The position numbers were made by a program, and so were the translations under genes. A stretch of DNA of 45,371 nt from an uncultured Oscillibacter sp. (GTDB lineage: Bacteria > Bacillota > Clostridia > Oscillospirales > Oscillospiraceae), in assembly GCA_946551795.1 (NCBI GenBank), contig CAMNRF010000009.1, positions 1 through 45,371 of the forward strand. Reading direction: 5' to 3'. The stretch's first letter is position 1; every line of letters starts with the position of its first letter. This document shows positions 16,704 through 25,212 of the stretch, piece by piece. The notes under the pieces are model-generated. The model made no database searches. It was given only the letters and a program-made list of their open reading frames with translations, and had not been told where the DNA came from.

Positions 16704-16731
16704 TATCGGGAATTTTGACGTCTGTTATATT
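16703..16731 (+). promoter_or_regulatory. Possible promoter of cutC
   Basis: Extended -10 TGTTATATT (16723-16731) with a weak -35 TTATCG (16703-16708) at 17-bp spacing, partly inside the preceding terminator stem. Confidence 0.45.
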
Positions 16732-16752
16732 TTTTGAGAGGAGCGATTTTTC

Positions 16753-17514
16753 ATGAACACCCCCCTGATCGAGGGCTGTGTGGACTCCTACGCCTCCGCC
16801 ATGGCCGCCGCGGCGGCGGGTGCGGACCGTCTGGAGCTGTGCGCCAACCTGGCCATCGGCGGCACCACCCCCTCCCCCGCCCTGTTCAAGCAGGTCCAAC
16901 GGGACTGCAATGTGCCCATCAACGTCCTGATCCGCCCCCGGTTCGGGGACTTCCTCTACTCCCGGCCGGAGATGGAGGAGATGTGCACGGAGATCCGGGC
17001 CTTCCGCTCCCTGGGGGCCAACGGCGTCGTTATCGGCGCCCTGACGCCGGAGGGGGACCTGGACACGGAGAAAATGCGCCGCCTGATGGACTGTGCCGGG
17101 GAGATGGAGGTAACCCTCCACCGGGCCTTTGACATGACCCGGGACCCCCTGGAGGCCCTGGAGGCCGCTGTCTCCCTGGGCTGCCGGACCATCCTCACCT
17201 CCGGCCAGGCCGCCGGCGCCCCGGCGGGGCTGGAGGTGCTGAAAACGCTCCGCACCCGGGCGGCGGGGCGGATTGACATCATGGCCGGCTGCGGCGTGAA
17301 GAAGGAAAACATCCGCCTCCTTTACCAGGGGGCGGGCATCACCTCCTTCCACACCACCGGCCGGGGGGCGCCCCTGGACAGCGGCATGGTCTACCGCAAG
17401 ACCGGCGTCTCCATGGGCCTGCCGTCCCTGTCGGAGTACGAGGTGTGGCGGACGGACCCGGAGGAGTTCCGGGCCTGCGCGGAGATCGTGCACGGGCTGG
17501 GGAAACCGGAATAG
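16753..17514 (+). CDS. cutC: CutC family protein (TIM barrel)
   Basis: A 253-residue TIM-barrel protein of the PF03932 CutC family. The ATG is preceded by GAGAGGAG. Seen: ADRLELCANLAIGGTTPS near the N terminus, INVLIRPR, the VTLHRAFDM segment (about 121-129), ILTSGQ, IMAGCGVKKEN and SFHTTGRG, all conserved in the family. Historically linked to copper homeostasis in E. coli, although that role has been disputed and a metabolic hydrolase/isomerase function is possible. It is followed by a strong terminator and seems monocistronic. Confidence 0.93.
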   Translation: MNTPLIEGCVDSYASAMAAAAAGADRLELCANLAIGGTTPSPALFKQVQRDCNVPINVLIRPRFGDFLYSRPEMEEMCTEIRAFRSLGANGVVIGALTPEGDLDTEKMRRLMDCAGEMEVTLHRAFDMTRDPLEALEAAVSLGCRTILTSGQAAGAPAGLEVLKTLRTRAAGRIDIMAGCGVKKENIRLLYQGAGITSFHTTGRGAPLDSGMVYRKTGVSMGLPSLSEYEVWRTDPEEFRACAEIVHGLGKPE

Positions 17515-17523
17515 AACAGCGTG

Positions 17524-17557
17524 AAACCGCCGTCCGGCACTGCCGGACGGCGGTTTT
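17524..17557. terminator. Strong bidirectional terminator between cutC and the activase-related gene
   Basis: Near-perfect palindrome AAACCGCCGTCCGGCA (17524-17539) and complement (17541-17556), A-run on one side and TTTT on the other. It fits both convergent genes. Confidence 0.88.
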
Positions 17558-17578
17558 GGTCTCTGATTTCCGTGGAAT

Positions 17579-18925
17579 TTACACCGCGGCGTGGGCCGCC
17601 TCCTCCCGGCGCTTCACCGGAGCGGGACGCTCTGCGCCGCGCTCCGGGCGCTCAGCCGGAGCCGCGGCGGCCTGCCGCTCCGCCAGGCGCTCCCGGCCCA
17701 CCGCCAGCATCAGCTTGATGCGGTTCTCCTGGTTTACCCGGGTGGCGCTGGGGTCGTAGTCGATGGGGGTGATGTTGGCCTGGGGATACAGCTCCCGGAT
17801 CTTGTTGATCATGCCCTTGCCGCAGATGTGGTTGGGCAGGCACCCGAAGGGCTGGGCACAGACGATGTTCTCGTACCCCGCCCGCACCAGCTCGATCATC
17901 TCGGCGGTGAGGAGCCAGCCCTCGCCCATCTTGTCCCCCATGCCGATGACGCCGTCGGTGAGCTTGATAAGCTCCCGGAAGGGCAGGGGGGCGTGATAGC
18001 CGTTGTCCTTTAAGACGTGGATCATCAGGGACTCCATGCCCTCGATGTACTTGAGAATCCAGCCGGAGACGTGCTTTTCCAGGAAGGTGCCGCCGTAGAG
18101 CCGGGCGGTCTCCGAGGGATTGTAGGCGCAGTACTGCACAAAGCCCATCAGGCCCGGCAGGTTCACCTCACAGTCCTGGGAGCGGAGGAACCGCTCCAGG
18201 TCGTTGTTGCCCAGGGGGGAGTATTTCACGTAGATCTCCCCCACCACGCCCACCTTTACCTTGGGGGTCCGGCGGACGGGAATGGCGGCGAAGTCCCGGG
18301 CGATCCGGGGCATGGCGGACTTCACCTCGCCGTTGGACCAGCCCTTATCCTGGAGAATCCAGCCGCAGATGGTGTCCAGCCACTTCTCCTGGCAGCGTTC
18401 CGCCGCGCCCTTTTCCACCTCGTAGGGCTCCGTCTGGGCCCGCAGGGCCACCAGCAGGTCGCCGTAGTAGATCACCGCCAGGAGCTTGCGCAGCAGCGGC
18501 ACCGTCATGGGGAAGCCGGAGTCCTTCTCAAGGCCGGAGAAGTTCAGGCTCACCACCGGCACCTGGGGGTAGCCCGCCTTCACCAGGGCCTTGCGCAGCA
18601 GGTGGATGTAGTTGGAGGCCCGGCAGCCGCCGCCGGTCTGGGTAATGATCAGGGCCGTGTGGTCCAGGTCATACTTCCCGGAGCCCAGGGCGTCCAGGAA
18701 CTGGCCGATGACCAGCAGGGCGGGGTAGCAGGTGTCGTTGTGGACGTACTTGAGCCCCAGCTCGCAGACCCCGCTGCCGCAGTTCTCCAGCAGCTCACAG
18801 GTGTAGCCCGCCTGCTCCATCACCGCCGCCAGGATGCGGAACTGCACCGGGGCCATGTTGGGGATCAGGATCTTGTGGGTCTTCTTCATCTCCGGGGTGA
18901 ATTTGGGGTAGGTTTGGAGTTCCAT
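17579..18925 (-). CDS. CoA-enzyme activase-associated protein (COG3581-type, 2-hydroxyacyl-CoA dehydratase-like)
   Basis: A 448-residue cytosolic protein corresponding to the C-terminal third of the large acyl-CoA dehydratase activase proteins of Clostridia. ATG 18925 has AAGGAG at 10 nt. Seen: Cys-rich segments GSGVCELGLKYVHNDTCYPA (about 50-69), QTGGGCRASNYIHLLRKAL, YCAYNPSE and the signature FGCLPNHICGKGMINKI, likely binding an iron-sulfur cluster or the cognate dehydratase. The last 40 residues are Ala/Glu/Arg-rich low complexity. Lies 342 bp downstream of the gene for the ASKHA part on the same strand. Sum of lengths (971 plus 448) matches the usual fused form. No classical dehydratase subunits are in the window. 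Confidence 0.82.
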   Translation of the reverse strand: MELQTYPKFTPEMKKTHKILIPNMAPVQFRILAAVMEQAGYTCELLENCGSGVCELGLKYVHNDTCYPALLVIGQFLDALGSGKYDLDHTALIITQTGGGCRASNYIHLLRKALVKAGYPQVPVVSLNFSGLEKDSGFPMTVPLLRKLLAVIYYGDLLVALRAQTEPYEVEKGAAERCQEKWLDTICGWILQDKGWSNGEVKSAMPRIARDFAAIPVRRTPKVKVGVVGEIYVKYSPLGNNDLERFLRSQDCEVNLPGLMGFVQYCAYNPSETARLYGGTFLEKHVSGWILKYIEGMESLMIHVLKDNGYHAPLPFRELIKLTDGVIGMGDKMGEGWLLTAEMIELVRAGYENIVCAQPFGCLPNHICGKGMINKIRELYPQANITPIDYDPSATRVNQENRIKLMLAVGRERLAERQAAAAPAERPERGAERPAPVKRREEAAHAAV

Positions 18926-18959
18926 GTCCTTGTTTCTCCTTTCGGGAGGGGTGGGATAG

Positions 18960-19262
18960 AGTTGGCGCGAAGCGCGGATAAAGCTTTTTGATCAAACTTT
19001 TTCTCGAAAAAGTTTGTGGGGTCCAGGGGCAAAGCCCCTGGGCGCGGCGCGTACGCTGCAAAACTCCCCGCAGCTCAATGTGCGGAGCACAAAATAAGCG
19101 GCAGCTGAGAGCGCCTTCGCCGAAGGCGAACAGCGTCCCCCTGACACAGGATCAACGCTTAATTACGCAGGGACTTCGTCCCGCGAAACACAGGGGCTCT
19201 GCCCCTGCACCCCGCAAGCCTTTGTAAAGGCTTGACCGAAATTTTTATCTGCGCTTCGCGCC
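18960..19262. repeat. Palindrome array between the two activase genes
   Basis: The 342-bp gap contains no gene but a run of perfect short palindromes: CAAACTTTTTC/GAAAAAGTTTG (18993-19016), CCAGGGGC-AAA-GCCCCTGG (19023-19041), CGCCTTCG-C-CGAAGGCG (19112-19128), GGGACTTCGTCCC (19170-19182), CAGGGGC-TCT-GCCCCTG (19191-19207), CAAGCCTTTGTAAAGGCTTG (19215-19234) and GCGCTTCGCGC (19251-19261). The units differ in sequence, unlike CRISPR or REP repeats. The same kind of block occurs at other intergenic sites of this window. Confidence 0.75.
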
Positions 19263-19267
19263 CCTTT

Positions 19268-22183
19268 TTAGGGCGCCTTCTTCTCATCCAGAGCCGCGAA
19301 GAGACTCCGCAGGCGGATGCGCACCGCGCCTAAGTTCGTGATCTCGTCGATCTTCAGCTGGGTGTACAGCTTGCCGCCGCCGTGCAGAATGGCCTGGGTC
19401 TCGTCGGTGGTGATGGCGTCCACGCCGCAGCCGAAGCTCACCAGCTGCACCAGATCCATGTCGGGCTGGGAGCAGCAGTACCTGGCCGCCGCGTACAGCC
19501 GGGAGTGGTAGGTCCACTGGTTCAGCACCGTGGTGGGGAATTTCTCCACCCGGTTGGAGATGGAGTCCTCCGTCACCACCGCCGCGCCGAAGCGGGTAAT
19601 CAGGGTGTCGATGCCGTGGTTGATCTCCGGGTCCACGTGGTAGGGGCGGCCCGCCAGAACGATGATCCGGCGGCCCTCCGCCCGGGCCTGGTCGATGATC
19701 CGCTCGCCCTCCTTCCGGACGAGGGACATATGGCGGGCGTACTCGGCGTAGGCCGCGTCGGCGGCCTCCCGCACCTCGCTCTTGGTGATGTCCGGGAAGT
19801 ACTGGCGCAGGATGGTGAAAATCTTCTTCGTGAAGTCCTTGGGCCGGTGGAGGCCCACGTAGTCGTAGATGAATTTGGTCTCCCTGACCTCCGGGCAGTT
19901 GCCGGCGATGACCTCCGGATAGTAGGCAACCACGGGGCAGTTGTAGTGGTTGTCCCCCAGGCCCTCGTCGATGTTGTAGGTCATGCAGGGGTAGAAGATG
20001 GCGTCCAGCCCCAGCTTGGAGAGGAAGCGGATGTGCCCGTGGGCCAGCTTGGCAGGGAAACAGGCGGTGTCGCTGGGAATGGTGCCCTGGCCCTTGAGGT
20101 ACAGGTCCCGGCTGGAGAGGGGGCTGTGGTACACGGCGAAGCCCAGCTTGGTGAAAAAGGCGTGCCAGAAGGGCAGCAGCTCCCAGAAGTTCAAACACAG
20201 GGGCAGTCCGATCTTCCCCCGCCTCCCGGGGACGGGCTTGTAGCCCAGAATCAGCTTGCGCTTATAGGCGTAGAGATTCCGCTCGCCGGTGTCCTCCCGG
20301 CCGGTGACAGGGCGGTCGCAGCGGTTGCCGCTGATGAAGGTGCCGCCGTCGGCAAAGGTGTTGACGGTGAGCTGGCAGTTATTGCCGCAGAGGCCGCAGA
20401 CCCGGCTCTCCGTCTCCTGGGAGAAGGCGGCCAGGGCCGCCCGGTCCAGCAGGCTGCTGGCCTGCTCCGGAGATGCCTTGCCCCGGCCGTACAGCGCCGC
20501 GCCGTAGGCCCCCATGAGCCCCGCCACGTCGGGCCGGATGACCTCCACGCCCATCTCCTTCTCAAAGGCCCGGAGCACCGCCTCGTTGTAAAAGGTGCCC
20601 CCCTGGACCACCACGTTCCGCCCCAGCTCCTCGGGAGAGGCGGCCCGGATGACCTTGTAGATGGCGTTTTTCACCACGGAGATGGAGAGGCCCGCGGAGA
20701 TGTTCTCGATGGTGGCCCCGTCCTTCTGGGCCTGCTTCACGCTGGAGTTCATGAACACCGTGCAGCGGCTGCCCAGGTCCACCGGGCGGCCGGCAAAGAG
20801 GCCCAGCTTCGCGAACTCCTTCACGTCGTACCCCAGGGCCTGGGCAAAGGTCTGGAGGAAGCTGCCGCAGCCGGAGGAGCAGGCCTCGTTCAGAAAGATG
20901 TTGCTGATGGCTCCGTCCTCGATCTTGAAGCACTTCATGTCCTGGCCGCCGATGTCGATGATGAAGTCCACATTGGGCAGAAAGTACCGGGCGGCGGTGA
21001 AGTGGGCCACAGTCTCCACCACGCCGTAGTCGGCGTGGAAGGCGTTTTTCGCCAGGTCCTCGCCGTAGCCGGTGGTGGTGACGGAGGCCACGTGGAGGGC
21101 CGGGTGCTCGTCGTAGAGCCGCTGCAGCGTCTCCCGGATCAGCGGCACGGGGTTGCCCAGATTGGGGCGGTAGTCCGTGAAGAGGAGGCGGGCCTCCTGG
21201 TCGATGACCGCCACTTTCACGGTGGTGGAGCCGGAGTCGATGCCGATGTGCACCGGGGCGGCGTAGTCCGGGCCGAAAGGGGCCCGGGGCACGGAGGCCT
21301 TGGCGTGGCGGGCCTGAAAGGCCTCGTACTCCTCCCGGCTCTCGAAGAGGGGCGGCTGGCTGCGGTAGGTCTCCGCGGCCCCCCGCTCCTCCAGGCGCCG
21401 GCAGACCTCGTTCAGGTCGAAGGTCTGGTCAGAGTAAAAAGCGGCCCCCAGGGCCACAAACAGCAGGCTGTTCTCCGGACAGGTCCCGGTGACGCCCAGA
21501 GTCTTGTCAAAACTCTCCCGCAGGCACTTGGAAAAGGTGAGGGGTCCCCCCAGGTAGAGGATGTTCCCCCTGATGGGCCGGCCCTGGGCCAGGCCCGCGA
21601 TGGTCTGGTTCACCACCGCCTGGTAGATGCTGGCGGCGATGTCCTCGCTCCGGGCCCCCTGGTTGATGAGGGGCTGGACGTCGCTCTTGGCGAACACGCC
21701 GCACCGGGAGGCAATGGTGTAGGTCTTCTCCGCCCTGGCGGCGGCCTCGTCCATCTCGTCGGCGGTCATCTTCAAAAGGGTTGCCATCTGGTCGATGAAG
21801 GCCCCGGTGCCGCCGGCACAGGAGCCGTTCATCCGCACCTCGATGCCGCCGGTGAGGAAGAGGATCTTGGCGTCCTCGCCCCCCAGCTCGATGACGCAGT
21901 CGGTGCCCGGAGCCAGGCGGTTCGCCGCCACCCGGGTGGCGAAGACCTCCTGCACGAAGGGGACCTCCACCCCCTCCGCCATACCCATGCCGGCGGAGCC
22001 GGAGATGGCGAACTCCGCCCGGCCGCCGGGGACATACTCCCCCGCCACCCGGCGCAGCAGCTCTCCGGACTTCTCCAGAATATGGCTGAAATGCCGCTCG
22101 TATGTATGGTATATGATGTTTCCGGCGTCGTCCAGCACCACGCATTTGATGGTGGTGGAACCCACGTCAAGACCCACTTTCAA
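19268..22183 (-). CDS. Acyl-CoA dehydratase activase, two ASKHA domains plus DUF2229 (HgdC/BcrAD/YjiL type)
   Basis: A 971-residue ATP-dependent reductase/activator. I choose TTG 22183 (GAGGAGG at 9 nt), giving a protein beginning MKVGLDVGSTT; the frame to 22240 adds a non-conserved leader. Seen: first ASKHA domain with phosphate loop DVGSTTIK, Cys in GSCAGGTGAF and in SRCGVFAKSDV (positions that ligate the bridging [4Fe-4S] in HgdC); second domain with IDSGSTTVK (about 312), ACSSGCGSFLQ and GSRCTVFMNSSV; then DUF2229 (GLPLCLNFWELLPFW onward, about 665). Known relatives drive ATP-dependent low-potential electron transfer to 2-hydroxyacyl-CoA dehydratases or benzoyl-CoA reductases. Here the target enzyme is unknown. 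Divergent from queH. Confidence 0.88.
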   Translation of the reverse strand: MKVGLDVGSTTIKCVVLDDAGNIIYHTYERHFSHILEKSGELLRRVAGEYVPGGRAEFAISGSAGMGMAEGVEVPFVQEVFATRVAANRLAPGTDCVIELGGEDAKILFLTGGIEVRMNGSCAGGTGAFIDQMATLLKMTADEMDEAAARAEKTYTIASRCGVFAKSDVQPLINQGARSEDIAASIYQAVVNQTIAGLAQGRPIRGNILYLGGPLTFSKCLRESFDKTLGVTGTCPENSLLFVALGAAFYSDQTFDLNEVCRRLEERGAAETYRSQPPLFESREEYEAFQARHAKASVPRAPFGPDYAAPVHIGIDSGSTTVKVAVIDQEARLLFTDYRPNLGNPVPLIRETLQRLYDEHPALHVASVTTTGYGEDLAKNAFHADYGVVETVAHFTAARYFLPNVDFIIDIGGQDMKCFKIEDGAISNIFLNEACSSGCGSFLQTFAQALGYDVKEFAKLGLFAGRPVDLGSRCTVFMNSSVKQAQKDGATIENISAGLSISVVKNAIYKVIRAASPEELGRNVVVQGGTFYNEAVLRAFEKEMGVEVIRPDVAGLMGAYGAALYGRGKASPEQASSLLDRAALAAFSQETESRVCGLCGNNCQLTVNTFADGGTFISGNRCDRPVTGREDTGERNLYAYKRKLILGYKPVPGRRGKIGLPLCLNFWELLPFWHAFFTKLGFAVYHSPLSSRDLYLKGQGTIPSDTACFPAKLAHGHIRFLSKLGLDAIFYPCMTYNIDEGLGDNHYNCPVVAYYPEVIAGNCPEVRETKFIYDYVGLHRPKDFTKKIFTILRQYFPDITKSEVREAADAAYAEYARHMSLVRKEGERIIDQARAEGRRIIVLAGRPYHVDPEINHGIDTLITRFGAAVVTEDSISNRVEKFPTTVLNQWTYHSRLYAAARYCCSQPDMDLVQLVSFGCGVDAITTDETQAILHGGGKLYTQLKIDEITNLGAVRIRLRSLFAALDEKKAP

Positions 22184-22257
22184 GATCGGTTCCCTCCTCA
22201 GGAAAACGGTTGCGTCAGTCCTTTCGGCCCCATATCGCAATCTTCACATTCTCTGGT

Positions 22258-22286
22258 ATTTTACTCTTTTTCGACAGAATATGCAA
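22258..22286 (-). promoter_or_regulatory. Promoter of the activase operon
   Basis: Minus strand: TTGCAT (22281-22286), 17-bp spacer, TAAAAT (22258-22263). A TGTCGAA heptamer (plus 22270-22276), the Spo0A-box core, sits in the spacer. Confidence 0.65.
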
Positions 22287-22339
22287 TCGCGAAAATTTGT
22301 AAAGAGTGTAAAAAAACTGTTAAGAAATTCAACGGAAAC

Positions 22340-22368
22340 TTGGCTTTCCCCTCCCTGTTTCTTATGAT
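22340..22368 (+). promoter_or_regulatory. Promoter of queH
   Basis: TTGGCT (22340-22345), 17-bp spacer, TATGAT (22363-22368), 39 bp before the ATG. The upstream 100 bp is AT-rich. Confidence 0.65.
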
Positions 22369-22407
22369 ATACTTGTCCCATTCAGAACAGAAACGAGGAA
22401 TGAGCCT

Positions 22408-22974
22408 ATGGAAACCGTCCTGCTCCACACCTGCTGTGCCCCCTGTTCCCTCTCCTGCATCGACCCTCTCCGGGCCGAGGGCATCGAGCCGGTGGCCCTG
22501 TGGTACAACCCCAACATCCACCCCTGGAAGGAGTACCAGGCCCGGCGGGACTGCCTGCTGGAGTACGCCCCCGCCATCGGCATGGAGGTGCGGGTGTGGG
22601 AGGACTACGGCCTGCGGGACTTCTGCCGCCACGCGGCGGCGGACATCGACCACCGCTGCGCCTACTGCTACACCCACCGCCTGGAGGGGACGGCGAAATA
22701 CGCCGCGGAGCACGGCTTTTCCGCCTTCACCACCACCCTCCTGGCCAGCCTCTACCAGGACCACGAGGGCATTGTCCGGGCGGCGGAGGCCTGCGCAAAG
22801 CGGCACGGCGTGGCGTTTTTGTACCGGGACTTCCGGCCCAATTTCCGGGCCGGGAACCAGCGGGCCCGGGAGCTCGGGTTCTATATGCAGAAGTACTGCG
22901 GCTGCGTCTTCTCCGAAGAGGACCGGTACGAGAAGCAGATCCGGCGGGACCGGGAGCGGTTCGCGGAACCATGA
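22408..22974 (+). CDS. queH: Epoxyqueuosine reductase QueH
   Basis: A 188-residue DUF208-family enzyme that reduces epoxyqueuosine to queuosine in tRNA anticodons, replacing QueG. Start ATG follows CGAGGAA. Seen: HTCCAPCS at residues 7-14, WYNPNIHPWKEY, HRCAYCYTHRL (second Cys pair, about 75-85), TTTLLASLYQDHE and the C-terminal YCGCVFSEEDR, together supplying the cysteines expected for an iron-sulfur cluster and metal site. Monocistronic: own promoter and an immediate strong terminator. Other queuosine genes are not in the window, consistent with salvage or synthesis encoded elsewhere. Confidence 0.94.
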   Translation: METVLLHTCCAPCSLSCIDPLRAEGIEPVALWYNPNIHPWKEYQARRDCLLEYAPAIGMEVRVWEDYGLRDFCRHAAADIDHRCAYCYTHRLEGTAKYAAEHGFSAFTTTLLASLYQDHEGIVRAAEACAKRHGVAFLYRDFRPNFRAGNQRARELGFYMQKYCGCVFSEEDRYEKQIRRDRERFAEP

Positions 22975-22976
22975 CC

Positions 22977-23014
22977 AAAACCCGGCTGTGAGGTCCCTCA
23001 CAGCCGGGTTTTTC
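22977..23014. terminator. Bidirectional terminator between queH and pgsA
   Basis: Perfect 17-bp stem AAAACCCGGCTGTGAGG (22977-22993) with complement (22996-23012), then TTTTT on the plus side and an A-run (minus-strand U-run) on the other. Confidence 0.92.
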
Positions 23015-23022
23015 CCGTCCCG

Positions 23023-23598
23023 TCACGCCGAGGCGATGACGTCCCTGTTCTTTACGAAGTACTCCACGCCGGAGTAGAGGGTGGTCAGCACGATGACCCA
23101 CACGCACACGGGGTCGATCCACCGCAGCCAGCCAATGGGCACGGCCGTCAGGGGATCGGAGGCCGCCCAGGCAATCTCCGGCCCCAGGAGGAGCATCACG
23201 ATGATACACACCATGGTGGAGGCGGTCTTCACCTTGCCGGACCACCCGGCGGCGATGACCCGGCCCTTGTCGCTGGCGATCATCCGAAGGCCGCTGACGG
23301 CGAACTCCCGCAGCAGCACCACCAGCAGCGCCCAGGCGGGCATCCGTCCCACCTCCACAAACCACAGCATGGCGGCGGTCACCAGGATCTTGTCCGCCAG
23401 GGGGTCGGCGAACTTGCCGAAGTCCGTCACCAGGTGGTACTTCCGGGCGATCTTCCCGTCCAGCAGGTCCGTGAGGCTGGCGATGATGAAGATGGCCAGG
23501 GCCGCGTAATCCGCCCCGGGAAAGCCCCAGTACAGCACTGCCATAAAGACAGGGGTCAATATAATGCGCATTAAGGTCAGTTTATTCGGCAGATTCAT
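23023..23598 (-). CDS. pgsA: CDP-diacylglycerol--glycerol-3-phosphate 3-phosphatidyltransferase
   Basis: A 191-residue integral membrane enzyme of phosphatidylglycerol synthesis, making phosphatidylglycerophosphate from CDP-diacylglycerol and glycerol-3-phosphate. Seen: the CDP-alcohol phosphatidyltransferase motif as DLLDGKIARKYHLVTDFGKFADPLADK in overlapping pieces (about 43-69; DG..AR........G...D...D), an N-terminal NLPNKLTLMRI and about five membrane helices. Its start overlaps the end of the cdd1-like gene by 17 bp, so it is translationally coupled and last in the recA-rimO operon. A terminator follows. Confidence 0.94.
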   Translation of the reverse strand: MNLPNKLTLMRIILTPVFMAVLYWGFPGADYAALAIFIIASLTDLLDGKIARKYHLVTDFGKFADPLADKILVTAAMLWFVEVGRMPAWALLVVLLREFAVSGLRMIASDKGRVIAAGWSGKVKTASTMVCIIVMLLLGPEIAWAASDPLTAVPIGWLRWIDPVCVWVIVLTTLYSGVEYFVKNRDVIASA

Positions 23599-23875
23599 GA
23601 GTGTTCTCTCCTTCCGGCGGATATAGCCGGTCCTTCCAATACCACCAGTTCAGCTTTTGGGCATCCGGCCGGGGGTGCTCGGCGTAGTACACCGCCGCCC
23701 GCCAGACGTACAGGGCGCAGCGGTCCTCCCGGTATCCCTTCATCAGGCACTCCCGCAGATACAGCTCCTCCGGGTCCTGTCCCCGCAGGTCGGAGACCTG
23801 GCGGATGCCCAGGGACTCCATGACGGCGGCAATCCGCCGCCCCACGCCGGGGATCTCCTCCAGGGGGCTCCTCAT
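23582..23875 (-). CDS. Helix-hairpin-helix protein, Cdd1/pathogenicity-locus family
   Basis: A 97-residue small protein. Seen: an HhH-like GVGRRIAAVMESLGI segment (about 10-24), then SDLRGQDPEELYLRECLMKG and CALYVWRAAVYYAEHP followed by LNWWYWKD, which match the Cdd1 (PF11731) family as I recall it. HhH motifs usually bind DNA non-specifically, but the function is unproven. It overlaps rimO by ATGA and pgsA by 17 bp, so it is embedded in the operon and surely translated. Confidence 0.85.
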   Translation of the reverse strand: MRSPLEEIPGVGRRIAAVMESLGIRQVSDLRGQDPEELYLRECLMKGYREDRCALYVWRAAVYYAEHPRPDAQKLNWWYWKDRLYPPEGENTHESAE

Positions 23876-25191
23876 TCCGTTATCTCCCCGGTGAGTTCCC
23901 CGTCCATGGCGCCGGTGAGGCGGACGGGGACAAACTCCCCCGGCGCCACCTCCCGGTCCGCGTCGAAATAGATGCGGCCGTCGATGTCCGGGGACTCGGC
24001 GTAGCTGCGGCCGTAGAACCGCTGGCCGTCAAAGCCCTCGCAGAGCACCTCCCGGACCTCTCCCAGCACGGAGTCGTTGTACGCGTCGATGATCTCGGAC
24101 TGGACATCCACCGCCAGCTCCGCCCGCCGCCTGGCCTCCTCCATGTCCACGTGGTCCATTTGGGCCGCCCGGGTGCCCTCCTCCGGCGAGAAGGGAAACA
24201 CCCCTGCCCGCTCGATCCGCGTCTGCCGCAAAAAGGCGCACAGCTCCTCAAATTCCGCCTCGCCCTCCCCGGGGAGCCCGGTGATGATGCTGGTGCGCAG
24301 CACCAGTCCGGGAATCCGGGCCCGGAGCTTATCGAAGAGGGCCGTCAGCTCCGCCCTGGTGTCCCGGCGGTTCATGGCCTTTAGAATCTGATCATTGCAG
24401 TGCTGGATGGGAATGTCCAGATAGGGCAGTATCTTGTCCTCTTCTGCTATGATGTTGATCAATTCATCGGTGATCTCGTCGGGATACAGGTAGTGGAGGC
24501 GAATCCAGTGAAAGTCCAGCTTGCAGAGCTCCACCAGCAGCGAGGCCAACTGATGCTCACCGTTCAGGTCCGTGCCGTAGCGGGTGATGTCCTGGGCGAT
24601 GACCAGCAGCTCCTTCACGCCGGCGGCGCTGAGCTCCGCCGCCTCCTCCAGCAGCTCTTCCATGGGGCGGCTGCGGTACTTTCCCCGCAGGGAGGGGATG
24701 ACACAGTAGGCGCAGTGGTTGTCGCAGCCCTCGGCGATGCGCAGGTAGGCGTACCACGGGGGCGTGGAGAGGATGCGGGGTCCCCCCTGGGGGGCGGTGT
24801 GGATGTTCCCCAGATGGCAGGGCCGGAGCCCCTGATCCATGACCTCCTCGATGGCCCGGGCGATGTCACCGTAGCTGCCGGTGCCCAGGAGGCCGTCCAC
24901 CTCCGGCAGCTCCTCCAGCACATCCCCCTTATATCGCTGGGCCATGCAGCCGGTGACCAGGATCTTCTTCACCCGGCCGGTTTTTTTCAGCTCCGCCATC
25001 TCCAGGATGGTGTCGATGGCCTCCTCACAGGCGGAGGCCAGGAAACCGCAGGTGTTCACCACCACCACATCGGCCCCCTCCGGCTGCGCCTGGACGGTGT
25101 GGCCCGCCGCCGCCGCGGCGGCCATCATCTGCTCGCAGTTCACCTGGTTCTTGGCGCAGCCCAGGGAGATGAACGATACGGTATAGCTCAA
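23872..25191 (-). CDS. rimO: Ribosomal protein S12 methylthiotransferase RimO
   Basis: A 439-residue radical-SAM methylthiotransferase modifying the conserved Asp of ribosomal protein S12. The start is TTG 25191 with GGAGG at 7 nt; no in-frame ATG is better placed. Seen: N-terminal UPF0004 domain with SLGCAKNQVNCE and NTCGF, GCMAQRY, the radical-SAM cluster motif GCDNHCAYC (about 148-156), and a C-terminal TRAM-like domain (VREVLCEGFDGQRFYGRSY). It follows recX by 21 bp and overlaps the cdd1-like gene, part of the recA operon. Confidence 0.95.
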   Translation of the reverse strand: MSYTVSFISLGCAKNQVNCEQMMAAAAAAGHTVQAQPEGADVVVVNTCGFLASACEEAIDTILEMAELKKTGRVKKILVTGCMAQRYKGDVLEELPEVDGLLGTGSYGDIARAIEEVMDQGLRPCHLGNIHTAPQGGPRILSTPPWYAYLRIAEGCDNHCAYCVIPSLRGKYRSRPMEELLEEAAELSAAGVKELLVIAQDITRYGTDLNGEHQLASLLVELCKLDFHWIRLHYLYPDEITDELINIIAEEDKILPYLDIPIQHCNDQILKAMNRRDTRAELTALFDKLRARIPGLVLRTSIITGLPGEGEAEFEELCAFLRQTRIERAGVFPFSPEEGTRAAQMDHVDMEEARRRAELAVDVQSEIIDAYNDSVLGEVREVLCEGFDGQRFYGRSYAESPDIDGRIYFDADREVAPGEFVPVRLTGAMDGELTGEITE

Positions 25192-25212
25192 GTCGATTCC
25201 TCCATGTTCTCC

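Noticed and set aside
18960-19262. CRISPR array
   Set aside because: The hairpins differ from one another and have no constant repeat-spacer length; no cas gene is nearby.
17579-19268. Frameshift breaking one large activase gene
   Set aside because: The second part has its own ATG and Shine-Dalgarno, the first ends cleanly with a stop, and 342 bp of non-coding sequence separates them; this is a stable split rather than a sequencing error.
19382-23077. 1,231-residue plus-strand frame across the activase gene and queH
   Set aside because: Antisense to strongly conserved activase motifs, with a Val/Gly/Leu-rich shadow composition; the real genes here have ribosome binding sites and motifs.
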